This document shows positions 13,189-24,008 of a stretch of 64,000 bases of DNA, in pieces. Source of the stretch: Siphonodentalium dalli (taxonomy: Eukaryota > Mollusca > Scaphopoda > Gadilida > Siphonodentaliidae); NCBI GenBank assembly GCA_032622095.1, contig CP136065.1:114739195-114803194 (forward strand), read 5' to 3'. Under the pieces are notes generated by a model, which saw only the letters and a list, made by a program, of their open reading frames with translations, was not told the DNA's origin and did no database searches. The stretch's first letter is position 1; each line of letters starts with the position of its first letter. The translations under genes were made by a program, and so were the position numbers.

Positions 13189-14214
13189 TAGAGATGGGCG
13201 GTAATCGGTATTTACTGTGCGGTATCGGTATCAGCGTAATAGCGATTTACCGTACCGAATCAAAACTAAAAATACCGAATTTTCGGTACTGAAATTATTC
13301 ATGTGTTGCCAACTTGTGTGTCTTCGTATTGAGTAAAGTTTCTCAGTAAACAGTTTTGATTCGGTACTTTAATTAAAATTAATCTCAGAATTATACAAAT
13401 CCATCAGACCATCACAAAGACCGTGACCTTTTATCAGTTTGACAGGCCTTGAGCGAGCAAAAGGAATAAACACTCACAGATGGCTGACCTAGTTACAGGC
13501 CTAACAATCAATGCAGTTGTTAGAATAGATACACACTACACAGTGTATCAAAGAAGCAGTGCTGTAACTTATTGCTACATTGTAACGTCGTCAATGCCAC
13601 ACTGACTCAGGTGGTGGCAGTCGGTATAACACGTGGCTTTGGCAAATTCAAAGACATTGACAATGCAAGCAGCATAAACAGAAATAAGGTCAGATTTCAT
13701 TTATACAGTGAATCAAAATCTACTTTCACTTTCTAAAAATAGAACAGATCCATCAATTGATTAAATTCTAAGATTTATTTCGGCGTTGCGGCTATTGATT
13801 AGGATTTGTGAATTGTGATCACTGATTACTACTCACAATTCTACTCACTCGCGAAAATGTGACGAAATTGACACGTATAGCTATTGTAGCCATGCAATCT
13901 CTTATTCTTTTCAAAAGCGGTGCGACGGCCTGCGTGTAAATGATCAAAGAGATGTCTGAATATCACCTAATTGAATAATTGTGTAGGTCATTGTGTTGCC
14001 TCATTTACATGTGGCTGTTGTCGCGAATGTAGTAAATCAGTGGGCATATTTTCATGTACATTGTTCAGTTAAAACTTGAGTTACCGCAATTTACATGGAA
14101 TTTCTGCTCTGGTTTTGTAATTTAATAGCAATACCGATTACCGTACCGATACCGCGGTAAATCGACGGAAATTTACCGATACCGAGCTTAAAATTTCAAT
14201 ACCGCCCATCTCTA
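13189..14214. mobile_element. hAT-like element nested in the piggyBac-like element
   Basis: A perfect 15-bp inverted end TAGAGATGGGCGGTA, plus extended subterminal GGTAATCGGTA / TACCGATTACC arrays on both sides. Ends of the form (T/C)AGAGATGGGC are common in hAT. An 8-bp target duplication is not convincing (ACCACCAC versus AAGGACAC). No coding capacity is seen inside. Confidence 0.7.
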
Positions 14215-14860
14215 AAGGACACCCACACCTCCATAAATATGCTTACCACCAAAATAACTTGTTTGAGTTACTTTCAACTTCATATTTATTGCTCAAACAT
14301 GTCTAATTGTGTCTACGAGAAAACTCGTAGTTGGCACTGGTGGTGGGAATACCCAAATTCCTTTCGCCAGTGCCGGCTACGAGTTATCTTGTAGTACTAT
14401 CAATCGCCGTTTCTGTCATCTAACCTCGCGACGTCATCCAATTACTGCTTCAATGAAGCCTAATTATGGTCTACTAAGGATATCTATCTTGCTACGATTT
14501 GGCAAACTGGCGAGATTACGAATTGATTTCCGGCACTCAACGTGTTAAATCAAGATTTTTTTATTTAAATCGATTTTTTTGTTAACTGTTATTATACTTC
14601 CATGGTTTAGCTTGGAAGTATATTGTTTTTGTGATTTTTCTTTTTCTCTATTATTATTCTTCTTAGCAATTTTATAATGAGCATAGCTCAATAGGTACAA
14701 GAGCAAGAAAGCTGAAACTTTTTATGTATACATGTATATATGTATACAAGCTCTAGTGCTTAGGCCTATTGAGAATCATGTCCTCATTTGACTTGCATAG
14801 TTATCTCCTTTAATGGCTTTATGTGAATAATTGTTTTTTTCAGAACTCCGAAAATATGAA

Positions 14861-16534
14861 AGTGTCAATGACACTGTAGCTCAACTTGGAAAGGGAATAA
14901 TTTAATGTGTTACTGTCGATGGAGTGATTAGGAATGTGGAAAGTTGAATGTCTAATACTAGTTTATCAACATGAAAAGATATATATATACATGTATATAA
15001 AAGTAAAATCTAAGATGGTTGCTGGCGGCTATGTTTTCCAACAATTCAAAAACATATGATAGCTTTAGTCATGCAAAGAGTAGAATCCAAAATGGCCGCT
15101 GTTTTAATGCCGAATATTAAACCCCAAAATGACTCGTTCCCATCTACATGTCAATTTCAACAGCCATGACAAATTTTATGATGATCAGACTAAAGGTACG
15201 ACCTGTAGCCCGTGCTAAAGGATTTAGTCATACAAAGAGTAAAATCTAAGATGGCTGCCAGCGGCCATGTTTTTTGGCCGAATGACCCCAAAATTACTTG
15301 TTCCCATCTACATGTCAATATTAACATCTGTGACAAATTTTATGATGATCAGATGAACAGTACGACCTGTAGCCCGTGCTAATGGATTGAATTTTGAAAT
15401 CCAAGATGGCCGCTGGCGGCCATGTTTTTTTCTCCGAATGACCCCAAAATGACTAGTTCCCATCTACATTCCAATTTCAACAGCCATGACAAATTTTATG
15501 ATGATCAGACTAAAGGTACGACCTGTAGCCCGTGCTAAAGGATTTAGTCATGCAAAGAGTAAAATCCAAGATGGCTGCTGGCGGCCATGTTTTTTGGCCG
15601 AATGGCCCCAAAATGACTCGTTCCCAATTAGATGTCATTGTTAACATCCATGACAAATTTCATGATGATCTGACCAAAGGTACGACCTGTAGCCCGTGCT
15701 AAAGGATTTAGTCATGCAAAGAGTAAAATCTAAGATGTCTGCCAGCGGCCATGTTTTTTGGCCGAATGACCCCAAAATTAATCGTTCCCATCTACATGTC
15801 AATATTAACATCCATGACAAATTTCATGACAATAAGACGAACAGTACGGCCTGTAGCCCGTGCAAATGGATTGAATTTTTAAATCAAAGATGGCCGCTGG
15901 CGGCCATGTTTTTCGGCCAAATGACCCCAAAATGACTCGTTCCCATCTACATGTCATTGTTAACATCCATGACAAATTTTATGATGATCAGACTAAAGGT
16001 ACGACCTGTAGCCCATGCTAAAGGATTTAGTCATACAAAGAGTCAAATCCAAGATGGCTGCTGCGGCCATGTTTTTTGGCTGAATGACCCAAAAATGACT
16101 CGTTCCCATCTACATGTTATTGTTAACATCCATGACAAATTTTATGATGATCCGACCAAAGGTACGACCTGTAGCCCGTGTCAAAGGATTTAGTCATGCA
16201 AAGAGTAAAATCTAAGATGGCTGCCGGTGGCCATGTTTTTTGGCCGAATGACCCCAAAAATACTCGTTCCCATCTACATGTCAATATTAACATCCATGAC
16301 AAATTTCATGACAATATTAAATACTAATACTGACAATGACCCCAAAATAACTCGTTCCCATCTACATGTCAATGTCAACATCCATGACAAATTTCATAAT
16401 AATCGGACCAAAGGTACGAACTGTAGCCCGTGATAAAGGAAATTGTTGACGAATCACGCACACTCAAACACACACACGCACGACGGATACTAAGCCATGG
16501 CAATAGCTCAAACTTTACAAATTAAAGTTGAGCT
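14861..16534 (-). mobile_element. Complete HINE-like tandem-repeat element, reverse orientation
   Basis: Read on the minus strand it begins with AGCTCAACTTTAATTTGTAA (imperfect palindrome to TTTGAGCT; plus-strand 16505-16534). It continues through about eight units of roughly 160 bp and ends with CCAAGTTGAGCTACAG followed by the hairpin AGTGTCATTGACACT (14861-14875). The termini match those of the 40-62 kb copies, with short asymmetric inverted repeats AGCTCAACTT / AAGTTGAGCT. It is the only complete minus-strand copy seen. All frames inside are repeat translations. Confidence 0.85.
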
Positions 16535-17249
16535 AATAATATACCCACAAGTCGAAATTCTGAACTTACATTCCTGGTCTACGATCTTTGTGGATTGTAT
16601 TCCGAAAACAAATTCAAACAATATGGCCGTCCGTCTGCAGCAGACGGTATGAAACTGAAAGTACCGCATTAATCGGGTTTACACATTTTATATGTATTTG
16701 TTTCTACACATTAGTTATAAGAGTGTATACTATCACCATTATGATCAAGTGATAAAAAAAGTTGTAAACTGCGATAATACCTCAAATAAATCAACGCTTA
16801 GGTCAACATGACTGCTTTCGCAGATTGCTGCTTTCAGCGGTCAAGTCGCTCTGTATAGATTTACTGGGTGTTTGCAATTAGGGACATAGAGAATAGTTTC
16901 TCAACTTTAATAAGTGAATAACATTGTAAACAAGAATATTTCATCACAGTGAGTGATAACTTGTACACATTAGCTCATTGTATTAAAAGATTGCCGACCG
17001 AAGCGAGAAAATCAAAGACGGCCACCATTTTAGTAATAAAAATTTTCTCCGATAGAAACCGGAACAAAATGTTGAACTCAATCGAGACAGTGACATTTGG
17101 TGCTCACTTTATCCTGTGAAATATATTGTAAGCTCAATATTCTGAAGAGATATAATTTATTTTGCCCCTAATACATGTGACAATTTATCAAAAGACCCGA
17201 TTTACGGACATTTCGTTCCGGAATTTATTGATTCCGCCATTTTACATTA
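16535..17249. other. No gene seen
   Basis: Unique AT-rich sequence between two transposable elements. One GTAAGT-like donor (minus strand, near 16570) has no open exon upstream. Confidence 0.45.
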
Positions 17250-18272
17250 GGCCAAAGCGAAAAATAGGCATGTTTCCACTCCCCCGCCCGCCCCACCTCA
17301 AAACCCCCCGACGAAACTCACTTTATTTATTTTCCAAATCCCGAAAAATAAAATACGATGTATTTACTATTTCCACGTGAATTAATACTACACTCTTTAT
17401 ATTGTTATATATAGACCTCTCACATAAACAAGCATACTAAAATTGTCTCCTCATTTGGTTATTAAATCGACCCACTGACAATAAAATTCCGTGTTGTGAC
17501 CGATATAGCAACAGATTGTAAACAAAAACAAACGCACACATGGTTTTCAGACACACTGTAAAATGAAGCTCCATGGCGGCATTAGGGTGATGAGTTTATG
17601 ACCGCATTATTAATGTACGTCAACTAACGACATGCCCAAATATACCGGCAAAATAATGCTACACAATATTTACGCGAACGCAATCGCAAAGAATACATCT
17701 GTCCCAAAACTTCCAACGGTGTCTGAAAAGAACGGACTGTAACAACCGGATGATATAGGCCTACGGTAATTTACCGAACGGAAGCCGGAGTGTATATTTA
17801 CCGGAAGATCTAAAACAATTTTGCCAACATCCGGGAAATAGTGTCAACATGTCGTCCCAAACAAGTGCCAGCAGCGTGTTGGCACTTAAGTTTTTTAAAT
17901 GCATACACATGGCGCAAGGCAGAAACAAAATGACAAAGGTTCCCCACTGCAACACCTTTTTTCAAGTCTATGAAAAGAATCACCCCAAAGTTATTCTACA
18001 CTGTTGTAAATATTGAAACTAGTTGTTTTATTGAATATTAATGAACATATGTACAATTTGCACATGTAGATTAAATACAAGGCACTGAAATTCAGTACAT
18101 ACATTGTTAGCCTTCACAATAAGTTCATAAATGACATAATTATTAGAAAGATAGCAGAAATATGATATTTGAATTTCCCCGCGAAAAAAAAAAATAAAGT
18201 GAAAAGCCACACCCCCCGCCCCTGTTTTTTTTATGGATGGGAGTGGAAACACACCTATTTTTCGCTTTGGCC
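17250..18272. mobile_element. PIF/Harbinger-like element, TTA target duplication
   Basis: Inverted ends GGCCAAAGCGAAAAATAGG, extending through a TGTTTCCACTCCC block and a G/C-rich tract. Flanked by TTA at 17247-17249 and 18273-18275. A 3-bp TWA duplication is the PIF/Harbinger hallmark. Related ends occur at 28160 and 34456. No transposase is present. Confidence 0.7.
17849..18016 (+). CDS. 55-codon ORF inside a Harbinger-like element, function unknown
   Basis: ATG at 17849 to TGA at 18016, beginning MSSQTSASSVLALKFFKCIH and including two internal Met residues (21 and 28). No homology was recognised. It is the only tidy short frame in the 1-kb inverted-repeat element 17250-18272. It may be chance, or a remnant of the second (Myb-like) Harbinger protein, for which there is no direct motif evidence. 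Confidence 0.12.
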   Translation: MSSQTSASSVLALKFFKCIHMAQGRNKMTKVPHCNTFFQVYEKNHPKVILHCCKY

Positions 18273-18275
18273 TTA

Positions 18276-18694
18276 CCATCTGTTGCAGACGTCACGCATG
18301 CGCAGACCGTACAATTTAATACTTTACAATTTCGAGGAAGTATTTTTCTAATAAAACACGACGAAATAACTAAATACATTTCCTATTGTATGAAAATCCG
18401 GGTTCTGTAACAGAATAAAGTTAAGAGCTACCCACGGAACACAGAAATTTCATTCTAGCGGTCGTATAATTTACGTTATTCGTTGCGCCAGGTGACCGGG
18501 CTCAAACCCCCAGTACTTTATAACGACACTACACTGAACGTAGAAGGATACGTTCATGATTGAACTAATAGACTCTATGCTTGCGGTAAGGTAGTAGCAG
18601 AATGCTTTTTCTAACGAAATATGCCGAAAACCCTGAGAATTAAGCTTTTGTTGTTCAAATTTACGGGTCAAAGTGATGCATTGTGGAGAGGTAG
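18276..18694. other. No gene seen
   Basis: Short spacer between the Harbinger-like and fold-back elements. The long minus-strand frame that crosses it runs into the GTGA-TCGACCC repeats and is not credible as a gene. Confidence 0.45.
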
Positions 18695-21478
18695 CCAGTG
18701 ATTTCGACCCACTGTGACTTCGACCCAAAGTGATTTCGACCCGATATGGTGATCTCGACCCGTTACAGGTTTTTTTGAAGGAGTGACTTCGACCCGTTTT
18801 TTGTTTTATTTTTAATATTTTGAAGGAGTGACTTTGACCCACTAATACGATCAGCAAACGCAACCCTAGCTTCTCTGAGCACAACACCAGTTCCTGTTGG
18901 AAATAGCGAATTGATGAAAGTTCTATCCAAGATCCACAGGCCAACATAACTGATTTGGCCAAGTCCATACAATGGAACACACATTTTGTTTGAGAATATT
19001 TTATTATCCTTATATTCATAGATGCACACATTAATCATATTTTGTGATTTATCTAGTGAGGAAATTACTAAAACAGTGAAAAAGTCATTAATTTTGATCT
19101 AGTTTTTAAAATAATTAACCATATAATACGGCATTTGGCTCATTCTGCAAAATTAAGGCTCCGAAATCAGGTAAACTCGTGTTTTTGGAGGCACACAACT
19201 CGAAAAATACTGAAGGAATCTGGGAATGGTTTCCAGTTCTGGATTCAGGAAAATGTGGTCGACAAAATAGGCATGATATTTGTAGGACTTGTAAATTTGA
19301 ATTTTTTATATACATTCATGAAAATCCATAAATGGATGATTTGACCAAATTTCTTTTCACAAAATTCACCAATTTCCCTTTTTCCGATTTTTGCCGATTT
19401 TGAGTATGTTGTTTATGGAGGGTATATGTACCAATTCCAGCAAAAAAAAATTCTGTTGCAATTAGTTCTGGGTAAAACCATAAATGCACTGGACTACTAC
19501 CAGAACGTCCTCAATTCCAGATAATATCATCGACATCGATACGCGGGGCTGACAAACTATACGACGGTATAGGCTACAGTTATACAAAAAAAAAGAGAAA
19601 ACAGTAAGTTTTTTTTTATTATCGGGATCGTCAATTAATCTGTTTATCAAGACTTAGTGTCAGTGTGTGGCCGCCCCATTGCTGGTGTGTGTTTAACCAG
19701 TCTGTCAGGACAAACAACGACGTGGAAGGATGTCACAACAGGATAAATGGGAAGACATCCGCAAATAGTGGATTTTGTATGCTGACCAAAGCCATGTACA
19801 TAGAGAGCCAGTTTGTAACAATCGGGTGTTAGCTCGTCAGCGTGAAAAAGGTCAAGCAAAGACAAAGAGAAAATTACAGACAATTCCAGGAGAAAATCTT
19901 CCGCCTCTGGTATGATTTTATTGATGGCGATATCAACATCAAAGAACTTCTGGGGGAAATCGCGCTCATCAACGGACCAACAGAGTGAATATAATTGATA
20001 TCAGATGTAATGTCAATAATCATACGATTATATTTGTTATATATACAGGCCTGGCAATATGGCGCGAGCGATTTTATCGCTCGCGCGTCGCCCGCGCAAT
20101 TTCAATTTGGCGTGGGCGATATATCGCTCGCGCGACATTCACTACCCAACATCCTTTTGCAGTCGTAATTTTGATGAGTTATGCGTTTGAAAACATATAA
20201 GGCAACGCGACATCGCATCTTTGAAGCAGGAGTCACATGCTATGTTAATAGTCGGCTGCCACCGGTATATCTAATTAGGTCAAACCATGCTACACACCCG
20301 TCACCAGTGACAGACTGACGATTACATGACCTAACTGTGAACGTGCAGTGCTATACCCACAAATCATACCTTACCTACAAGTTAGTTTGATAAGCGCTGT
20401 TGACAGCGGTGGGTGGGGCTACGAAGGAATCCGCCAATCGCGCAACAGTGCCCGCTGACATGTAAACAAATGAGGTGAATGAAGTGACGAAAACAAAGAA
20501 TAAATATCGCGATATCGTGCTATTAATTACATGAAATGAGCGATTTATACATGCACGGATGGGTTATGAGATGATACAAACATAGAAGTGATTTAATTTA
20601 TGATATGTATGGAATAATGTATGTTTTGACGCGATAGAAGTGGACGAAATTTCACAAATGTACGGAAGCCGCGAATGTACCGATGGATTATATAGATAAA
20701 AGTATGGAACAAATAAATGCATGATATAATGATTGATTCTGGTTAGGTAACTTGGTCACTCAGGCATAAAGGAACAAACACAAACATATCATGTACAATA
20801 CATGTATGTACAATATATGCATTGCATAATGATTGATTCTGGTTAACTTACAATAATATCTTACCATGATGTCACCTCATACATGTATTATACAGTATGT
20901 AATATATGATATAGATATATAATGATTGATTGATTCTGGTTAACCATTAGGTCACTTGGATCAGACATAAAGGAACAAACACAACAATGCGATATATGCA
21001 AGACATGGTATAACATTTATAAAAGTACTTTATTAAACATTAATAAGTTATACAACATTCATTGATAATTTCACAATTAATATTTGATTATAAATTAATT
21101 AAATTTAAATATTATCACTTACCACATAATAAGTTATATGCAATATGACATATGTCAGTTTACTTTTATTTCATATGTTACAACATAAATACCCCATAAA
21201 ACAGAAATTGCCCCTGCAAAATATTTTAGCCCCTGCAAAGTATTTTGGCGAGGGCGAATTTTAGCCCCTGCAGATTTTTCATAAGGCCAGCACTGTATAT
21301 ATATCATGTTATTTTGTACCATGTTAAATCTTATCAAGTTAAATACGAAATAAAATATTAAAAATAAAACAAAAATCGGGTCGAAGTCACTCCTTCAAAA
21401 AAAACTATAACGGGTCGAGATCACCATATCGGGTCGAAATCACTATGGGTCGAAGTCACAGTGGGTCGAGGTCACTGG
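18695..21478. mobile_element. Fold-back element with TCGACCC arrays
   Basis: The left arm (18695 to about 18815) and right arm (about 21353-21478) are inverted copies. Each is an array of GTGA-YTCGACCC units spaced 16-20 bp, including GATATGGTGATCTCGACCCG and CTCCTTCAAAAAAA. The interior contains a nested hAT-like element. TGTGGAGA occurs just outside both ends (18681, 21484), possibly part of an ancestral flank. No transposase was found. Confidence 0.75.
20046..21295. mobile_element. hAT-like element nested in the fold-back element
   Basis: Inverted ends CAGGCCTGGC (20046) and GCCAGCACTG (to 21295), with TATATATA on both sides as a possible 8-bp target duplication in AT-repeat DNA. The left subterminal zone is a GCGAGCGAT/ATCGCTCGCG hairpin region. 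The right one has GCCCCTGCA repeats. Inside, an ATGATTGATTCTGGTTA unit recurs at about 20729, 20829 and 20922. Confidence 0.65.
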
Positions 21479-21495
21479 TATTCTGTGGAGATACC

Positions 21496-21645
21496 TCGAA
21501 AATGGAACTTGCCATTCTTCTAAACCCTAGGCTAATGCCTATAAGTTGGCCTCCCCTGATAATCTCTAAAACTTAGTAAAAAATTTTACTTACTAAAAGT
21601 AGCATAACACTTAACAGTCAGTGATTCCAACTTCTGTGACTACAA
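21496..21645 (-). repeat. Right arm of the 9.8-kb inverted pair
   Basis: Reverse-complement partner of 11841-11955. It begins 17 bp after the fold-back element ends and lies about 330 bp from the LUC7L3 exon donor. Confidence 0.85.
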
Positions 21646-21973
21646 CTTACATTAAAATTCTGATTTCCCAAAACTTAAATAAAGGGCAGTAAGAGTAACT
21701 TTTGTTTAACCAGGGCAATCTTCAAAATTCTTTTATTTTTGTATTCAGATTGCAATGTATATACATAGTTGAATTTGAAATTTTCGCCTACTTTCCCTTC
21801 ACTGCCACTGGCTTCACTGCCTTCAGTCGAATCAGTGCGTCACTGCGTGTGTAATTTACTGTCAGTGTAAACTGTGTTTGTGATCAAGATTCAAGTTGGA
21901 ATTGGATCGGAAATTTAGTTGGGAATAGTCATTAGTATGTTTTATTCGTTAGTACTAAGGGAGAAAATGATAC
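21646..21973 (-). other. Start of LUC7L3 intron 1
   Basis: Intronic sequence following the donor at 21973 (minus strand). No further exon was recognised here. Confidence 0.5.
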
Positions 21974-22075
21974 CTTAGTATCTTCCCAACTTATGTCACT
22001 TGATGTCTCTCCAACAGCATTTCTATTCCTCCCCATCAACTCATCTAAGAGCACAGCGGCTGCTGCCGCCGCCAT
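21974..22075 (-). CDS. LUC7L3: LUC7L3-type splicing factor, first coding exon (partial gene)
   Basis: Reads from an ATG at 22075 for 34 codons to a splice donor (AAG|GTATCA, intron starting at 21973). The peptide has an Ala run at residues 2-7, then LLDELMGRNRN at 9-19 and SWEDTK at 29-34. LLDELMGR(D/N)RN followed by a W(D/E) motif is the N-terminal signature of the LUC7L3/CROP branch of Luc7 proteins. In that family the next residues start the first zinc finger (VCK), so a phase-0 donor here fits. Known family role: U1 snRNP-associated factor acting in 5' splice site selection in the nucleus. The remaining exons (zinc fingers, RS-rich tail) were not found further left, so they lie beyond the window or are too short to recognise. 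The gene is divergent to eRF3, with 415 bp between start codons. Recognition is by motif memory, not by alignment. Confidence 0.8.
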
Positions 22076-22490
22076 TTTCTAGATTTTATTTTTTGTTCAT
22101 CAAAACGGAAATGGTAGACTCACGTGACCAATCGCAACTTCTCCGATTATCGTTCTTGGCACATTTTCACCGAGGTAGGCCAAATAGTGCCCAACGCGTG
22201 CACTGCACTGTTATTATTGTTTATTTCACATGCATCATAACACAATCAATCACACTATTTTATTGTTTATTAAATCATAATTATTCTGCCCGTCATGGCG
22301 TCTTAATTGGCAATTAAAATAAATTTTATTCTATCGAATTGGCCGGATATAAGTCGTCGCTCGTTTCGTTCCCAATTCCAATTTTGATTGGGCGGTCTGA
22401 CGTCACGCCAAAAATTTACACGCGGATCGCGAAGTATTTTCCAGTATTGTGAGATTATTGTGTAATATAAAACAAAAGACTGTTATCCAG
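22076..22490. promoter_or_regulatory. Bidirectional promoter region between LUC7L3 and eRF3
   Basis: The 415 bp between the two divergent start codons contain CACGTG (22121-22126) next to CCAAT (22128-22132) on the LUC7L3 side. On the eRF3 side are an inverted CCAAT (ATTGG, 22387-22391) overlapping GGGCGG (22390-22395) and a perfect palindromic CRE TGACGTCA (22398-22405). A YY1-like GCCGCCATTTT (22068-22078) overlaps the LUC7L3 start codon. CpG is locally common. No clear TATA box was seen, as expected for housekeeping bidirectional promoters. The transcription starts themselves are not visible. Confidence 0.65.
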
Positions 22491-22701
22491 ATGGCTAATC
22501 CGACTAGTCAAGACTGCACGCCGGATTCGTGGGATCAGGATATGAATGGAGGCGGGGATTCAGATGAAATAAACCAACCACTCAGTCAGTTGAACCTGAA
22601 CGTTGATGCTCCGGAATTCGTACCTGGCAAAAACATTCACGCAAGAGAGTTCGTGCCTTCATTTATGCAAAAATCTCCCGGATCGAATAATTCAGCCCAA
22701 G
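22491..22701 (+). CDS. GSPT1: eRF3/GSPT1 translation termination factor, exon 1 with PAM2 motifs
   Basis: The ATG at 22491 opens 70 codons plus one base and ends at the donor CAAG|GTGCTT (phase 1). An in-frame GTG upstream at 22449 is not needed. Residues 12-17 (DSWDQD) match the conserved DxWDQ near the N terminus of animal eRF3. Residues 34-58 carry two overlapping PAM2 motifs, LNVDAPEFVP (36-45) and NIHAREFVPSF (48-58), which in this family bind the MLLE domain of poly(A)-binding protein. eRF3 is the GTPase partner of eRF1 in stop-codon-dependent peptide release in the cytoplasm. The GTPase and beta-barrel domains would be in later exons outside the window. The context -3 C, +4 G is only a moderate initiation context. 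The gene shares a promoter region with the LUC7L3-type gene. Confidence 0.92.
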
Positions 22702-23028
22702 GTGCTTATTCTGTGATACCAGTCGGATCCTGTGCTTCAAACTTATTCACAATTCTCAGAGAAAGACATGCTAAATTTTAGCAAAGCCAAATGGCAAATT
22801 TATAGCAAATTTAATGAATTTGTAGTTGAATTTGAAACAGTGAACCAGTCACTGATTGAGTGATTGGCCCATCATTGGGTGAATGATTATTACCCTAAAT
22901 TACTAAGGCCATTCAACATAGATTCCTTGTTTCTCATCAGACTTTTTTCTGAGAATGGGGCGGGAGGGCGTTTTGTTTTTTGTTTTTTGTTTTCTAACTT
23001 TTAAGACGATGAGTAGTGGTAATGGTAT

Positions 23029-23663
23029 CAGGGATTTTTTTAGGTGTCCTCAGGGTCCGGTAAACGGCCCCATTCCCAATGGGAAAAAGGCACTTTTATT
23101 CCCAATTTTCAACCACCAAATTCCCAATTGCAGGCAGGTATATAATATCATCGGGTTTATTGAATAATTATCAAAGTTTGACAGTTATTATAGTAAATAC
23201 GTCACTCGCTTGAGAGGAATTCCCACAAATAAACATAGCAGGGCGAGCCAGATGTTTACCTCCCCGCATTCATTTGAAAGTGGCCGCATCCGACTTGTAA
23301 GCCAGTATATATTTCTTTCGCGCACGTGGTTGCTAGGATTATCTCATTATCAGGGGGACGCACCATGTTCTTTCAGAATACACATCCCCCGCATTCCGTT
23401 AAAAGTGGACTCATCGGTTTACAATTAAGCCGTGTATCCATGACGTTTGCGCACGTTTTCAGCAGGATTATCTCATTATTAGGGGGACGTACCATGTGGT
23501 TACCGGAATACACATTTTTTTACTGTGGCAACGTGGGGGTCCATTTAAACAAAAATATAATCTTGCGGAGAAGAAAAAGCTTGCCGAGTTATGTATAAAA
23601 TATAAAAAATTTCACGTCCTCACCAGCTTTCCTCACTGTTAATTTTATAAACATTTGCTGGAA

Positions 23664-23697
<34 letters not shown>

Positions 23698-24008
23698 CAC
23701 TATTATTACCGTTTTTCCGTCGAAGTTTGGTGGATGGCTTGAATCCTTCCGTTGTTATCTGTGAATTTTCAACTTACCTGAGGCTGAGAAATGGACCCCA
23801 ATGGGCTGGAATTTTACTCCATCTTTGAGTTACCTGTGTTTAAGTAGCGTTATACACCGAACATTACGGTATTAGTACTATTTACTTGTGTGTAACAGTG
23901 ATTAATTGAATTTTTCTAAAACATGGAAAATTCCCAATTTTGGTCTGTAAAGACACATTTTTCCCAATTCGAACGGACCCATTCCCAAAATAGGCAGAAA
24001 AATCCCTG
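23029..24008. mobile_element. hAT-like element nested in the Harbinger-like element
   Basis: Inverted ends CAGGGATTTTTTTAGG and CAGAAAAATCCCTG, with subterminal TTCCCAATT words on both sides. No clean 8-bp duplication (AATGGTAT versus GCTATACT). The interior contains two direct 126-bp units (23261 and 23387) sharing GGATTATCTCATTAT-AGGGG. One diverged copy of that unit is also found in the piggyBac-like element near 12530-12610. Confidence 0.65.
23665..23696. repeat. Poly-C tract (32)
   Basis: Uninterrupted C run. The true length is uncertain because such runs are poorly sequenced. Confidence 0.9.

Larger units (their letters stand above)
11970..14548. mobile_element. piggyBac-like element bounded by TTAA
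   Basis: Starts TTAACACGTTGAGTGCC (11970) and ends with its reverse complement GGCACTCAACGTGTTAA (TTAA at 14545-14548). The TTAA target and a start of this form are characteristic of piggyBac-like elements. Both subterminal regions carry CTACGAGTTATCTCGTAG hairpins (11987-12047; 14313-14397). The interior holds a candidate first transposase exon (13005-13142, minus) and a nested hAT-like element (13189-14214). Without the insert the element is about 1.55 kb, too short for a full transposase. Confidence 0.8.

Noticed and set aside
13181-14222. 8-bp target duplication for the hAT-like element at 13189-14214
   Set aside because: ACCACCAC and AAGGACAC match at only four of eight positions.
18471-19031. 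186-codon minus-strand open frame, the longest in the window
   Set aside because: It crosses the end of the fold-back element and translates the TCGACCC repeats into RSHSFKK-like repeats. No motif is recognised.
22000-22317. 105-codon plus-strand frame over the promoter
   Set aside because: It is the shadow of the LUC7L3 first exon and its promoter, and has no protein features.
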